DNA from: Romanomermis culicivorax
Taxonomy: Eukaryota; Nematoda; Enoplea; Mermithida; Mermithidae
Assembly (NCBI GenBank): GCA_963922205.1
Contig: CAWUHX010000158.1
Span: forward strand, 62,001 to 126,000
Direction of reading: 5' to 3'
DNA length: 64,000 bases
The position numbers were made by a program, and so were the translations under genes. The notes beneath the pieces are model-generated. The model had not been told where the DNA came from and did no database searches. It saw nothing but the letters and a program-made list of their open reading frames with translations. Each line of letters starts with the position of its first letter. Position 1 is the first letter of the stretch. Of the stretch, positions 24,324 to 36,158 are shown piece by piece.

Positions 24324-24452
24324 ATAACTTAAATAAGTCGAATGACTGCATTGAAATGATGGACGACTTGGCAAAGCAAAATTTAAGATCGAATGTAGAA
24401 GCATTCTTCAATCATGAAGATAATACTTGTGACTTTGAACGTCTATATAAAG
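24324..24452 (+). CDS. Candidate host exon, class B module (C...CDF)
   Basis: Acceptor TTTAATATCTCAG, donor GTAAGG (a strong match to the consensus), 129 nt, phase 1-1. Encodes Cys, a helix-like stretch of 26 residues, then CDFERLYKG. The CDF-x-x-L-x-x-G end is shared with 28,126-28,218 and 58,929-59,033. Confidence 0.68.
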
Positions 24453-25162
24453 GTAAGGTATATTTGATCCCATTTTCATCATACTGTATCAAATCTCTGA
24501 GGAGTGAGGGGTATGACGACCTTTTATGAATTCTATTGATATCTCAAAATTTTAGGAGCTGGATGGTCACTCTTCAGAAAAATTCAGACATTACCACTAC
24601 AATAGTGCAAAAATCGGTTGACCCAATAATTTTTGCCTAAAAAACTGTATAAATATTTATTTAAAGTGCTAAGCGCCGTCAAATTGACATGTTTTACCTT
24701 TTTGTTACTTCTGAAATGTGGAAAAAATCAGTTTTCTTCCTCAAAACGTTATCTTGACATACTTTGGAAAAGTCACCTTGAATTTATTGAAAAAATTGCC
24801 TCTCATGTGGACTTTTTCAAAGTGTACACTCTTATCATTAAGATGTCCTGACAGAGCTTAGTTAAACTAAATGACAATTAGTTGAAAAGGGTTGAACATA
24901 AAAAGAACTATTATTTTGATATTCTAGCAATGTCTCTTGATTTTTATGTTTTAGCAGCTTAAAATTTTTGGAAGTAAAATGTTGAGCAATAGTAAGAGAG
25001 AAGTTTCATCCCGAAGACCATCCATTGTGTTTTTTAGAAGGTTGTTTACTTAAAAGGAAGTTTTTGATTTATAATATTTAATGACTATCTAATGATATTC
25101 ACATTCAGGAAACCATTTTGAGATGTTGTTTAGCACTTGGTGATCATCATTCTTTTTTCCAG

Positions 25163-25285
25163 AAAGACTAACTCTGAGTTTGCCCTGTAGCATTGGAGCA
25201 AATGGGAAAAAAATATTGTTCAAAGTTGGTAAAGAAAATAGCACGTATTATTGTGATGAGGACGGACCAATTTTTGCTGGAACAA
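25163..25285 (+). CDS. Candidate host exon, class C module
   Basis: Acceptor CTTTTTTCCAG, donor GTAATG, 123 nt, phase 1-1. Encodes Cys-x8-ILFKVGKENSTYYC. It completes the first A-B-C set with 24,216 and 24,324. Confidence 0.62.
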
Positions 25286-25807
25286 GTAATGATCTTTGAG
25301 CTAGGATCAATCCTTTCTACAAGGAAATATTGTGATAATGATACGATATATGAGAATATATATCTCCATCATGTGTGAAGTAGGCCTTGCCTTCGACCAA
25401 CAGGCTGAATATCAGAGATTTTCTCTGAATCCAAAGTTAGAATCAGCGAATTCTTCATAAACCTGACATTGCTGGAAGCATAGCTGTCAAACGTGAATAA
25501 ATTTAACTCTGGATTTCCATCCTTGCATAAAGTAGTTCACTGTAGGATGTGATTGAAGCAGATTCAAGAGTTTTATGAAAAGGCAAGAGTCATCTTGCCA
25601 ATGTAAGCAGTATCTTACATCCTTTTTGACATGGAAATATGTTTGATAAATGCTCTGGATCTATTTATAAATGAATCATGAAGATGCACGTTAGCATAGT
25701 GAAGCTGGAATCTCATTTCTGGGACAGCATCATGCTTCCTCAGTTTGAAAAGTCTCTTGAAATTGAGAAGAAAGTCGAGATTGTAACCAAACTGTAGAAT
25801 AAATGGA

Positions 25808-26765
<958 letters not shown>

Positions 26766-27455
26766 TAAATGAATCAGTCAACGGAATCAATCATTAAAGA
26801 ATCTATGGACTATGTCTTTCATGGGAGGAACGCTTGTATCTAATGAAGGCATGTCGCTAGAATAATGATATACCTATGGGACTGTTTTCTTGGTATCTCT
26901 CCAATAGGATTCCTCATAATAGTTTTGGCCACTCACACCACTCGAAATTGTCGATTTTTCACAATGAACGTCGGAATGTATAATAATAAGGATACTCTTG
27001 TGAATAATGAACGTGCGGCAGTTCTCCCGGGTTGACTGTTATAGTAAGCTAGGTAACAACTCATTAAGAGAAGATGTCAACATGATGATGCAGCTTCACT
27101 ATCTGATTATTGATTTCCTGACTCAGTTCATAATTCTTAGAATATACAAAACCCTTCGGGTTTGGCTGTTTTCGGCTTCAGGTATTATGATGAATAGTTC
27201 GAATGCTTGATCTTAAATCTGGATCCTAATCTGGCTAATTCATGTTCCAGTTACCTCACCCATGCCTCAAATTTTTATATCATGTATTGGTGGTAAAAGA
27301 ATTTTTATCACAACTTTTATTCCACTTGTTAGATTTAAAAAAGAGATACGTCCTGACTCTTCATGCTCTGACCCTCAACTGTTCAGCCGATGAATGAACG
27401 ACAGCTAACTTGGACTATAATTCATGATCGTAAATCATTACTTTTTCCAATATAG
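26766..27455. other. No confident gene (putative intron)
   Basis: One plus ORF at 27,007-27,210 shows neither splice borders nor the module pattern. A missing class A or B exon might be hidden here, but I could not identify one. Confidence 0.4.
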
Positions 27456-27569
27456 CCCTGGAGCGTTGTCGTAGTGGAGAACACCGGTTCATCAGATTAG
27501 ATGAAGTCAACGAGGGTGTAGCAACATATTCATTCTGCAGAGCCGAAAACAAATCAGTCGACATAGAGG
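27456..27569 (+). CDS. Candidate host exon, class C module
   Basis: Acceptor TTTTTCCAATATAG, donor GTACGG (weak), 114 nt, phase 1-1. Encodes CRSGEHRFIRLDE and TYSFC, i.e. Cys-x22-Cys with a strand-like FIRL between. Confidence 0.55.
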
Positions 27570-28125
27570 GTACGGACACGTTCATTAAAACCATGCTTAG
27601 CGTTCAATGTGAAACTTTTAGTCTGTGAATACAATAACACATGCCACACAAAAGACGCACTACTAGGTGCTTATTATCAGAAACATAAAAGTAAGGAATA
27701 TTTGTATGTCCTTTGCTCCGAATTTTTCGACTTTTCGAATATACTGTACTGCTTTCTTGCAAGCCTACTTTCATTTCGATCTGTCTATTAGTAGGAGTGG
27801 CGGCATCTTTAGTGTTAGACGTATTGTTGATTGTACATCTTTTCGTAACACATCCATACCTTCTATTCGCCTCCGTGGTGACACCAGCAAGAGCAGGTCA
27901 TGAAAGTTGATGGCTCGAAACAATCGGGCTAGTCTATATTCAACAATCCGTTGCGAAATAGCACGAATGTATTCTGATTTGAAAATTGTTTTTACAAAGC
28001 CTCTGCTGTAGAAACTTTTAGTGATTTTAAGATTCGAAGGGTCACTGAAATGCTAAAAGGTCACAGTTTTTCACATATTCTTCCAGGAACAACCAGACAC
28101 CCGTAAATTATGCCTAATGTTTTAG

Positions 28126-28218
28126 GTATTCCACAGTTTCGAACATGTAAAGATCTAGTGGGTATTGTTGAATATCGGACGGACAGGTTATGTGACTTTG
28201 ACAAGATATTGCAAGAAG
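28126..28218 (+). CDS. Candidate host exon, class B module
   Basis: Acceptor AATGTTTTAG, donor GTGAAC, 93 nt, phase 1-1. A shorter class B: Cys-x14-CDFDKILQE-G. It is followed 108 bp later by a class C exon. Confidence 0.6.
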
Positions 28219-28326
28219 GTGAACGAATGCAATTAATCTTTAAAAATGATATACACTGTTTCTATCTTAAGAAACTTTTGATTTTATTTATGACTCATGT
28301 TTGGTAGTAATCTTGCATATTTACAG

Positions 28327-28434
28327 ATAATTTCGACAGCAAACTTCAATGTGACAACAAGGACTTTTATGCAGTATACAACGTTGAAGCTGGAAAAGCC
28401 AAGATATGCGTCGGCGAAACAATGATATCATTTG
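28327..28434 (+). CDS. Candidate host exon, class C module
   Basis: Acceptor GCATATTTACAG, donor GTAAAC, 108 nt, phase 1-1. Encodes CDNKDFYAVYNVEAGKAKIC, Cys-x18-Cys. Its YAVYNV matches the YAVFRL of the 21.5 kb exon. Confidence 0.65.
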
Positions 28435-28931
28435 GTAAACAAGCCGAAATTTTCCTCAGAATCTAACCAGCAAATGGTTAAAAATAAGACCGCCATAAAA
28501 GCCAATTAAATTGTGACCCTTATGATTTGATGAAATACATAATTTCATAATCAGCATTGCATTAAGTTTTATTACACAGGACTTTTGACACATTCAAGAA
28601 CATTATGCACATTAGAAATTTTTCTTCAACAACATACCGGACTTCTGAGGCTGGTTAATACTTAAATTGGCCATGGTCAGCGTTCTCTCATCACATTGAA
28701 GTAGTTAGTTCTCATTAATAGATTTAGCTCGCTTAGCCATTAAACATCTTAAAAGATGTGTTTTTCGTGGAATAACCATGGCTAAACAAATCAGAGTCTG
28801 TCAGATGGTCAATTCCTCCGATCTTTTTGGCTCCGTCATAACTCTTATCATTTTCTAGAGGTCTTTGTATCCAGACCGAGATGCCAATTAGAGATAAAGA
28901 AAGAACTATAGTCGGATTGGCTAGCTAGAAC

Positions 28932-29180
28932 TATAGTCTGTGTTTCTTGAGATGCTTCTAAATAATGAAAATGGAAAACAAGTAGTATTTCAGATTTCCA
29001 CGATTTTCTAATAAACAATATATCATATAGGACTATAAATTTGTGAGCATACTGACCTATCCTTTATCAATTTTTCGAGTTGAAAATTTTACCGTAAGAG
29101 CTGTATGTAAACGATTTCGACGACAGTACCGATATGTGTCACTTTTCTGTTTGGAAGCATTTTATAAAAAGCAGACTATA
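28932..29180 (+). mobile_element. MITE family R2, full-length copy
   Basis: Left end CTATAGTCTGTGTTTCTTGA, right end GAAGCATTTTATAAAAAGCA then GACTATA. About 249 bp, no ORF. Its right end directly abuts the inverted-arm element that starts at 29,181. Confidence 0.8.
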
Positions 29181-30874
29181 ACTAGTTTATTAGAAAATGC
29201 CCCGATGGGACAGAAAAAAGAAGAATATACATGCTTGGGTAGTTGCCAAGCTAGAAAAAGAAGTGAACTAGATTTTTGAGAACTTGGGTTAAAGTTGGAA
29301 AAAATTCACCTTCGTTATATTGGATTTTCATTCTTTCTCGAAAAAAATTTTCCATGACTGAGAAAAAGTACATTCTGCAGCATCGTGCGTTTTGTCCTCC
29401 CCCTGGCATCAACTACAGTATTATTTTTCTAGATGAAAATTATATGCACATGACTTCAAATGTAGAGAAATGGTGAACCAATAGCATTCTTACACCCGAC
29501 CGATTCAAAACTTGTGCCTCTCACACTGGCTGAAAAATGGTGAGGGAGGCATGTTATAGTCATTTTCAGAACTATAAAGAAACCTGAGGCTGGTTGCACT
29601 AACCCAACATAAGGATAATCTCAACATCGGGACTAAATTGCTGATCCAGAGTTGAGCTAATCGCACTGTCCAAATTATTCTCTTCCAGTGCACAAACAAT
29701 ACTCACTTCAGGATTAACTAATACTGAGGTTTAAGTTCGAGTTTGAGAATTGCACAAATCTTATATTTATTTGCTTTATGGACAATAAAATTATATGAAA
29801 ATGTTAGTGCAACCCGACAGCTCGAGCTGGGAATAATCTTGACATTGAGCTTGTTATAGTTCTGATAACATTCAAATTATACCGAACTTGAGATCAAACC
29901 GAGTCGCCTTTTTGTTCGAGATAATCTTGAGCTCGATCTTAGACCCCTTTAGTGCAACTGGGCCTTGGTTACAGTCATTGGGCACCGATTTGCCAACGGG
30001 AGAACAGGGTAAAGCATACAAAAATGCTCCTGGTTCAGCCATGCCTATATTACGGGTGTGCGCCAAATCCCGTACCCAGTTCTCCCCCACTATACTCATA
30101 CTCCCACAGCAACAGTACGACTTTTTGAAAGCAGGACGGGAGCGGCAGGGATGGGTGAAATTGCTTCCCGCCTGCCATCCCGCAAAAAGCTCGCGCTCTT
30201 TCTGCAAATTTCAGTTTAAATCCAAAAACTGTGGATGATGCTATTTTGTTGAATAGTTAAATAAAAGAGAATAAATTTATTTATAGCTTGTAATCAGTAG
30301 AACTTATGGAACGAATTCTATACGATATGTTATATAAAATGAGTGAATAAAATATATCTTGCACATCGATTTAGTTCTGAGAAGACTTTGTGCGCCTTTT
30401 CTAAAAAAACTGAGCGGGATTTCATGTATCACTTTCTCAGAGTTCATTCCTGTTATTGACACTAAAAATAGCAAAAAAGTTTAACGCAGTTAGTGGCACA
30501 CATGTGTGAGGGAAGACATAGGGTTACAAATCACCTCAAGGGTTTTGAAATTTTTTGGTGAACTTTTTTTTTAATTTTTCGTCCCAAAAAACGCCAAAAA
30601 ACCAAGGTCCACCCCTGTACCGTTATTAAAATTTCGGAGATGCACATGTTTGGTTGGAAAGTGTGTTGATGCAGTAAGCCAGAATATTCTTTTTCACAGT
30701 CATGGAAAATTTTTTTTGAGAAAGAATGAAAATCCAATCTAACGAAGGTGAATTTTTTCCAACTTTAACCCAAGTTCTCGAAAATCTAGTTCACTTCTTT
30801 TTCTAGCTTGGCAACTATCCAAGCTAGTATATTCTTTTTTCTGCCCCATCGGGGCATTTTCCAATAAACTAGTT
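29179..30874 (+). mobile_element. Non-autonomous element with ~200-bp inverted arms, copy 2
   Basis: The left arm (29,179-29,385) begins AACTAGTTTATTAGAAAATG and holds GCCCCGATGGGACAGAA. The right arm (30,690-30,874) is its reverse complement. The interior shares long blocks, inverted, with 55.9-56.7 kb, e.g. the GC-rich segment at 29,940-30,230. The 111-116 aa overlapping ORFs at 29.87-30.24 kb lie in that segment. The sister copy does not keep them open, so I do not call them genes. Confidence 0.75.
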
Positions 30875-31039
30875 CACCTCTTTTTGGTGGGCCTCAGCCA
30901 TGCATGAAAACCTTCTTAGAAGCACATTAAAGTTTTAAGTTTTGTCATCTTCACACCAAAGAAACAATAAAAAACAATCTTAAAGCTACGAATTTTCACT
31001 TTCGCTAAGAGTAAAAGATGTGTAAATTACATAGAACTT

Positions 31040-32170
31040 GAAGCACGTTGTAAACATAGTGTAAAGTGACCGTTTCCATTGAATTCCGCATGATCAAGAA
31101 TCTGCCAACCCCAAAAAACCGTAAAAATACCTCGATTTACACAAAGAAATTTTTTCGCAGGAATTGACTGTATCCATTGAATTTCCCATGGTCAGAATCC
31201 TCTTCCCCCCAAAAATCGCAGAGATCCATTTGTATACGCTCAATATAATTTTGTGTGTAAAGTGATCACATTCATTAAAATTAAAAGCCTTACCACAAAA
31301 AATCACCAAAATACGCTTGTTTAAACTCGGGATAATTTCGTTGTGTAAATTGACCGCATTTATTGAATTCCCCGTGGTCTAAAACTCTTTGCCCCAAATT
31401 ATCACAAAAATACGCTTATTTACACCCGAGATATTTTTTCGTGTAGAATGACTGCATCCATCGAATCCCCAATGGTCAAAAACCTTTTCCTGCGAAAAGT
31501 CATGGGAGTACCTTCATTGAATTAATGATGATTTTTTTGCGTAAAGTGACCACATCCATTGAATTCGCTTCGGTCAAAACCCCTTCCACCAAAAAATCAC
31601 TAAAATACGCTTGTTTACACACCATATAATTTTTTTGCAAAATGACCACATCCTTTGAATTCCATATAATCGAAAACTCTTTACACATAAAAATCACACA
31701 AATACGCTTATTTACACCCGCAATAATTTTTTGTGTTAAGTGATCGCATTCCTTGAATTCCTCATGGTCAAAAACCCCTTCCTCAAAAAAATTACAAAAA
31801 TACGCACGTTCACACCCAGAATAATTTTTAGTGTAAAGTGACTATGTCTATCGAATTCCCAATGGTCGAAAACCTCTTCATCGAAAAATTCGCAGGAGTA
31901 TCCTAACTTACATCACTGATGATTTTTTGTGTAAAGTGACCGCGTCCATTTAATTCCTAACAGTTAAAAACCCCTTCCACCTGTAAGAGTCGCGAAAATA
32001 CGCTGGTTTACACTCGGGATAATTTTTTTGTGTAAAGTGACCGCATCAATTGGATAACCCGTGGTCGAAAACCTCTTCCACAAAAAAATAACGAAAATAC
32101 GCTTGTTTACACTCGGAATAAAATTTTGTGTAAAGTGACCACGTTCATTGAATTTCCCAAGATCGGAAAT
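31040..32170 (-). repeat. 105-bp tandem repeat array, about ten units
   Basis: Minus-orientation array of the unit seen at 1-930, the longest in the window. It joins the inverted-arm element on its left and the 5' part of the nested repeat (32,170-32,495) on its right. The order is the mirror image of 33.54-36.3 kb and 54.06-55.3 kb. Confidence 0.9.
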
Positions 32171-32495
32171 CCTAGCACCCCTGGGGACCTCAAAAAGTGC
32201 TTTTTTTGCATGTTTTTGGGGCCCCACCGGGCACCACTTGCAGATAGAGGCGGAATGACAAAAGGCAACCCATAGTTTGCTCCTATGTCCGAAATTATGC
32301 AAAAAACCCGAAAGTTCTAGCTCTTAAGGCCCTGTCATACTTCACCGCGCGGCGCCGTGCGGTACCGGTCGGCGCGTGCGGTACCGCGCGGCGAAGTATG
32401 ACAGGGCCTTTACCGTTTTGGGTCTAGAGGGGAGGGGGGACATGACATTTGGGGACCAAGTATATTATAGGTTGACGCTATCGCCCCACCTATGA
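32171..32495 (-). repeat. 5' part of the nested repeat (minus), interrupted by a GC-rich foldback
   Basis: Reverse complement of 33,540-33,760 and 54,065-54,290: GGTGGGGCCCC near 32,220, CCGTTTTGG near 32,412, and a terminal AGCGTCAACCTATAATATAC at about 32,464-32,483. The foldback at 32,326-32,411 is inserted in it. Confidence 0.75.
32326..32411. mobile_element. GC-rich foldback / mini-MITE
   Basis: Near-perfect palindrome: AAGGCCCTGTCATACTTC...GAAGTATGACAGGGCCTT, with CCGCGCGG cores. About 86 bp. A related imperfect palindrome lies at 32,688-32,805. It is absent from the sister copies of the surrounding repeat at 33.6 and 54.13 kb, which read straight through, so it is an insertion. Confidence 0.75.
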
Positions 32496-32618
32496 TGACC
32501 TAAACCTTCAACAATTTTTCGAGTGCAAAATTTTACAGTAAGATGTAGACGATTTTGACGACAGAACTGATTTCTGTCACTTTTCCATTTGGAAGCATTC
32601 TATAAAAAACAGACTATA
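32496..32618 (+). mobile_element. MITE family R2, right half
   Basis: Matches the second half of the R2 element, from CAATTTTTCGAGTG to GAAGCATTCTATAAAAAACA then GACTATA. The left half is missing. The break coincides with the terminus of the minus-oriented nested repeat, which probably inserted into R2. Confidence 0.7.
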
Positions 32619-32687
32619 GTCCTTAGCTGGACCTCGGATCTAGTCCAACAGTCCCCGCTCAGACCTGGCAAAACCAAACAGTAAGAG

Positions 32688-32805
32688 GCCAACTGTACCC
32701 CGCCGTACAATGCCGTATGGCACGTAAATATAGCAGATACTTATCATGTGCCATGCGCGTGCGGCGAAGACGGCACCGTACGGCGAAGTATAGTTGGCCC
32801 TTAAC
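32688..32805. repeat. Imperfect GC-rich inverted repeat
   Basis: GAGGCCAACTGTACCCCGCC at the left pairs imperfectly with GGCGAAGTATAGTTGGCCC at the right. Related in design to the foldback at 32,326. Confidence 0.55.
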
Positions 32806-33234
32806 TAGCTAATAAAATGGGCTTTCACACAGCGGACCCCGTAGACTTCCAGATGTATCCACGGGAAGGAACAAGGTTGGAGAGACCCTGTACGGTATGC
32901 GTCTCGCCAGACGTCTGCAAGAATGGCCCTTCATAACATTACTACGTACTGTCAAAATTTGTAAATATATAGAAGGAAACAGATACTGTAAAGAAAGTGA
33001 AAGGACACATAAATTTATGCAAATTTGAGCGGGGAACACAAGAGAAAGATTTATTCTCTTGGGCGTGGGTGTGATACACGAAGAATATAATCTATCATAT
33101 TAAAATCCAAGTGTCCGTTTGTGTGTGGTTCACAACACTATAAGTATATCGCATGGTATATGAAATACCTTTTTAAAAGAATATGAGGGACTCAGAACCA
33201 TATAGTGCAATGTATAAACATTACAGAAAATATG

Positions 33235-33540
33235 CCTACAGTTTGACGCAATATGTTATGAAATAGCCCCATGTTTTTTTCATTTCTCGGCATGTTATAA
33301 CATTGTCCTATGTTATAATATAGTCTTATTTTATAACATACAAATTTTTTTTCATTTTTCGGTATGTTATAGCATCCTGACATGTTATAGCGTGGTCTTA
33401 TGTTACATTATAACATGAGGAGCTATGTTATAATACAGGTTATGTTATAACATGAGAGGATGGTATAATACGAGGTACGTTATAACATGAGGAGCTATGT
33501 TATAACACAGGGTAATTTATCACACTGTGTATGTTATCAT
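33235..33540. repeat. Palindromic TTATAACAT satellite-like array
   Basis: At least twelve occurrences of the self-complementary core ATGTTATAACAT or close variants. They are first interspersed with A/T-rich spacers, then in a roughly 30-bp tandem pattern containing GAGGAGCTATG. Each unit can fold on itself. It ends exactly at the terminus of the nested repeat starting near 33,541. Confidence 0.8.
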
Positions 33541-34019
33541 AGGTGGCGCGACAGCGTCAACCTATAATATACTTGGCCCCCAAATTTCATGTCCCCCCCC
33601 TCTAGAGCCAAAACCGTAAGAGCTAGAACCTTCGGGTTTTTTGCATAATATCGGGCATAGGGACAAACTAAGGGGTGTCTTTTGTCATTTCGCCTCTATC
33701 TGCAGGTGGTGCTCGGTGGGGCCCCAAAAACAGGTAAAAAACGCACTTTTTAAGGCCCCCAGTTCCACCATGCCCAGCAATCGGTGTGCCATATCCAACC
33801 TCCATACTTCGGCCTAAGCATCTTGGGGGTGTAGTCTCAAATGCGAATTTATTTTTTTTTGAAATATGGCCTCAATTCAATTATGTGGTTGTCCAAAGTT
33901 CCGGAAAACGCCAAATTCCCCAATTTTGTTATATAATACTTATTGGTTCAAAAAAAAAATTTTTTGCAGCATAATGCACTACTAATTTTTTAGCAGTTTC
34001 AAATAAACCTGTAACCTTA

Positions 34020-34880
34020 TTCAAATTTTTGGGCTGAAAGGGTTTTCGACCATTGGGAATTTGATGGACGCGGTCACTTTACACGAAAAATCATCCCGGG
34101 TGTAAACAAGCGTATTTCCGTGTTTTTTCAGTGGAGGGAGTTTTCGACTGCGAGGAATTCAATAGACGTCCTCACTTTACACAAAAAAATTATCCACAGT
34201 GTAAACAAGCGTACTGCCGTAATTTTCTTGTGGAGGGGATTTTCGACCACGAGGAATTCAATGAATGTGATCACTTTACACCAAAAATTATCCCGTGTGT
34301 AAACAAACGTATTTTTGTGATTTTTTGTCGGAAGAAGTTTTCGAGCACGGGGATTTTGATGAATGCGATCACTTTACACAAAAACTTATCCCAGTTGTAA
34401 ACAAACGTATTTTCGTGATTTCCCGGTGGGCGGGGTTTTCGATCACGGAGAATTCGACGAATGTGATCACCTTACAAAAAAAACTATCGCGGGTGTAAAC
34501 AATCGTTTCTTCGTGATTTTTATGGAAGGCGTTTTCGACTGCGGGTAATTCAATGGATGTGTCACTTTACACAAAAAAAATTATTCCGGATTTAACCAAG
34601 CCTGTTTTCGTGAGTTTTTGGTGGGAGGGGTTTCGACCACTGGAAATTTAATGAAAGTTATCACTTTACACACTAATTCATATTGAGTGTAAACAAATGT
34701 ATTTCTGCGATTTTTGAGGGAAGATGTTTCTGACTATGGGAAATTCAATGAACAGAGTCAGTTTACACGAAAAAAGTCATTTGTGTAAACAAAGGTATTT
34801 CTGCGATTTTTTGGGTTGAAGGATTCTAAACCATGAGGAATTCAATAGATATGGTCACCTTTCAGTATCTTTACAACGTT
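34020..34880 (+). repeat. 105-bp tandem repeat array, about eight units
   Basis: Plus-orientation copies of the unit at 1-930. Overlapping short plus ORFs here (VNKR...IFVIF...FSTTGNSM patterns) are translations of the repeat, not genes. Confidence 0.9.
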
Positions 34881-34889
34881 TTTTAAGTA

Positions 34890-36158
34890 CCGTAAAGTGG
34901 GGCTACTTTGGACAAAATTCAACTTCAAACTGATGTAACTTTTGATACGACTGATCAAATTTCATGATTTTTTTTTAAAAGATCAGTCATTAGGCATACA
35001 ATCATCATACAGACAAGGGAGGATGCAACTTTGTTGCATCCTCCCTTTTTTTAAAAAAACCATGTGTCCAAAGTTACCCCATGTTTGGGGCTACTTTGGA
35101 CGGCGGTAATTTTTCATTATAAAGTGTTATCAAACTAATTTTTAACAATAATTGAGGCTACTTTGGACAAGTAAAACATTTTTAAAAAATAAAAAAATGC
35201 AAAACAACTTCACAACACCAACATAACAAAGTTACCAGGACTTATAAGTCGTAAAGTCACTGATTTACGCGGTGAGAATCATATCGAATCTTTAAAGGCA
35301 CTAAATTTTGACTGAATACTGACGAGATCACTTTCACAATGTCGCACCCAATCTCCACCAGGATGATTGTTAACGAAATTTGCCACGTTTCTACCTATTT
35401 TTCCTTAGAAAGACGCCGCTAATTCCTTTAGATCTCTAGTTTCAACTGGGAAACCCCATTCCGCTAGCAGCAATACTGCTTCAACAATCCATGTTTCTTC
35501 TTCTTCGGTAAAGACTGTTGGTTTTCCAACAGGTTCTTGATGCTTTTCCTTGGCCTTGTTTGCTAAGGTAGACTTAGGAATATTAAACGCTGATGCAGCT
35601 TCTCTCAACGGCATTCCATCTTTAACACACTGAACAGCATCAGCTAAGACGCTAGCCGAATAATTAATATAATTTCGAGCACCTAGCTTTCGTTTATAAA
35701 CTCTAACCATTTTTAAATGCTGAAAAATATTTAAACCGTTTGTCCAAAGTTACCCCGCGACCAACAGATTTCAAGTTTATCTAAAAAAACGACTCCTCCA
35801 CGAATCGTTATTGAACTCATGCTAAAACTGATAATAGAATCCTAAACTAGGTTGTTTGAGGATCAAAATAAAAAAAAATTAACGCCGGAACTTGACTTTT
35901 GAGCTTACACTTGCAAAAGTTTGCGTACAAACTTTTTTACTCAAAAAATTGTAATTTTTAAAAATGTAAATTGCTACAGTAAGACGATGGTTATAAAATA
36001 AGTCAACTGTACCAATATTGTTGAACAAAAACCAAACTACAACATGGTATAAAATTTATTTGCAAGAACATATTTACAAAACTTAGAAATCGCGCCAAAC
36101 GAGAAATGTAAAATTTGTCCAAAGTTACCCTGCTGTCCAAAGTAGCCCCACTTTACGG
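34890..36158 (-). mobile_element. pogo-like DNA transposon, internally deleted
   Basis: 1,269 bp with inverted ends CCGTAAAGTGGGGCTACTTT / AAAGTAGCCCCACTTTACGG, flanked on both sides by TA. The sister repeat at 55.18 kb reads CGTTTTTTAAGTACTATGTG with a single TA, i.e. an empty site. Subterminal copies of GTCCAAAGTTACCCC occur on both sides. The only coding remnant is the DNA-binding part of a transposase (35,405-35,710). Confidence 0.92.
35405..35710 (-). pseudogene. pogo/CENP-B-like transposase, N-terminal DNA-binding part
   Basis: 101-aa minus ORF from ATG 35,710. Residues about 15-50 form a pipsqueak-type helix-turn-helix (QCVKDGMPLREAASAFNIPK followed by STLANK). The second half starts a CENP-B-type domain (FTEEEETWIVEAVLLLAEWG). 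A TAA ends it at 35,405. The same frame remains readable for about 45 codons beyond the stop (NNHPGGDWV-like), as expected for the family. No DDE catalytic domain follows, so the copy cannot encode a transposase and must depend on a complete relative. Confidence 0.85.

Noticed and set aside
27764-27877. Possible extra class C exon (phase 1-1, one Cys in IVDC)
   Set aside because: The first Cys is missing and the alignment is weak; splice borders are ordinary. Left out of the exon list.
29872-30238. Overlapping 111-116 aa ORFs on both strands
   Set aside because: They lie in the interior of the inverted-arm element and are not kept open in the copy at 56.0-56.3 kb.
31040-32170. CRISPR-like appearance of regularly spaced repeats
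   Set aside because: Whole units repeat with no unique spacers of fixed length, the host is eukaryotic and there are no cas genes.
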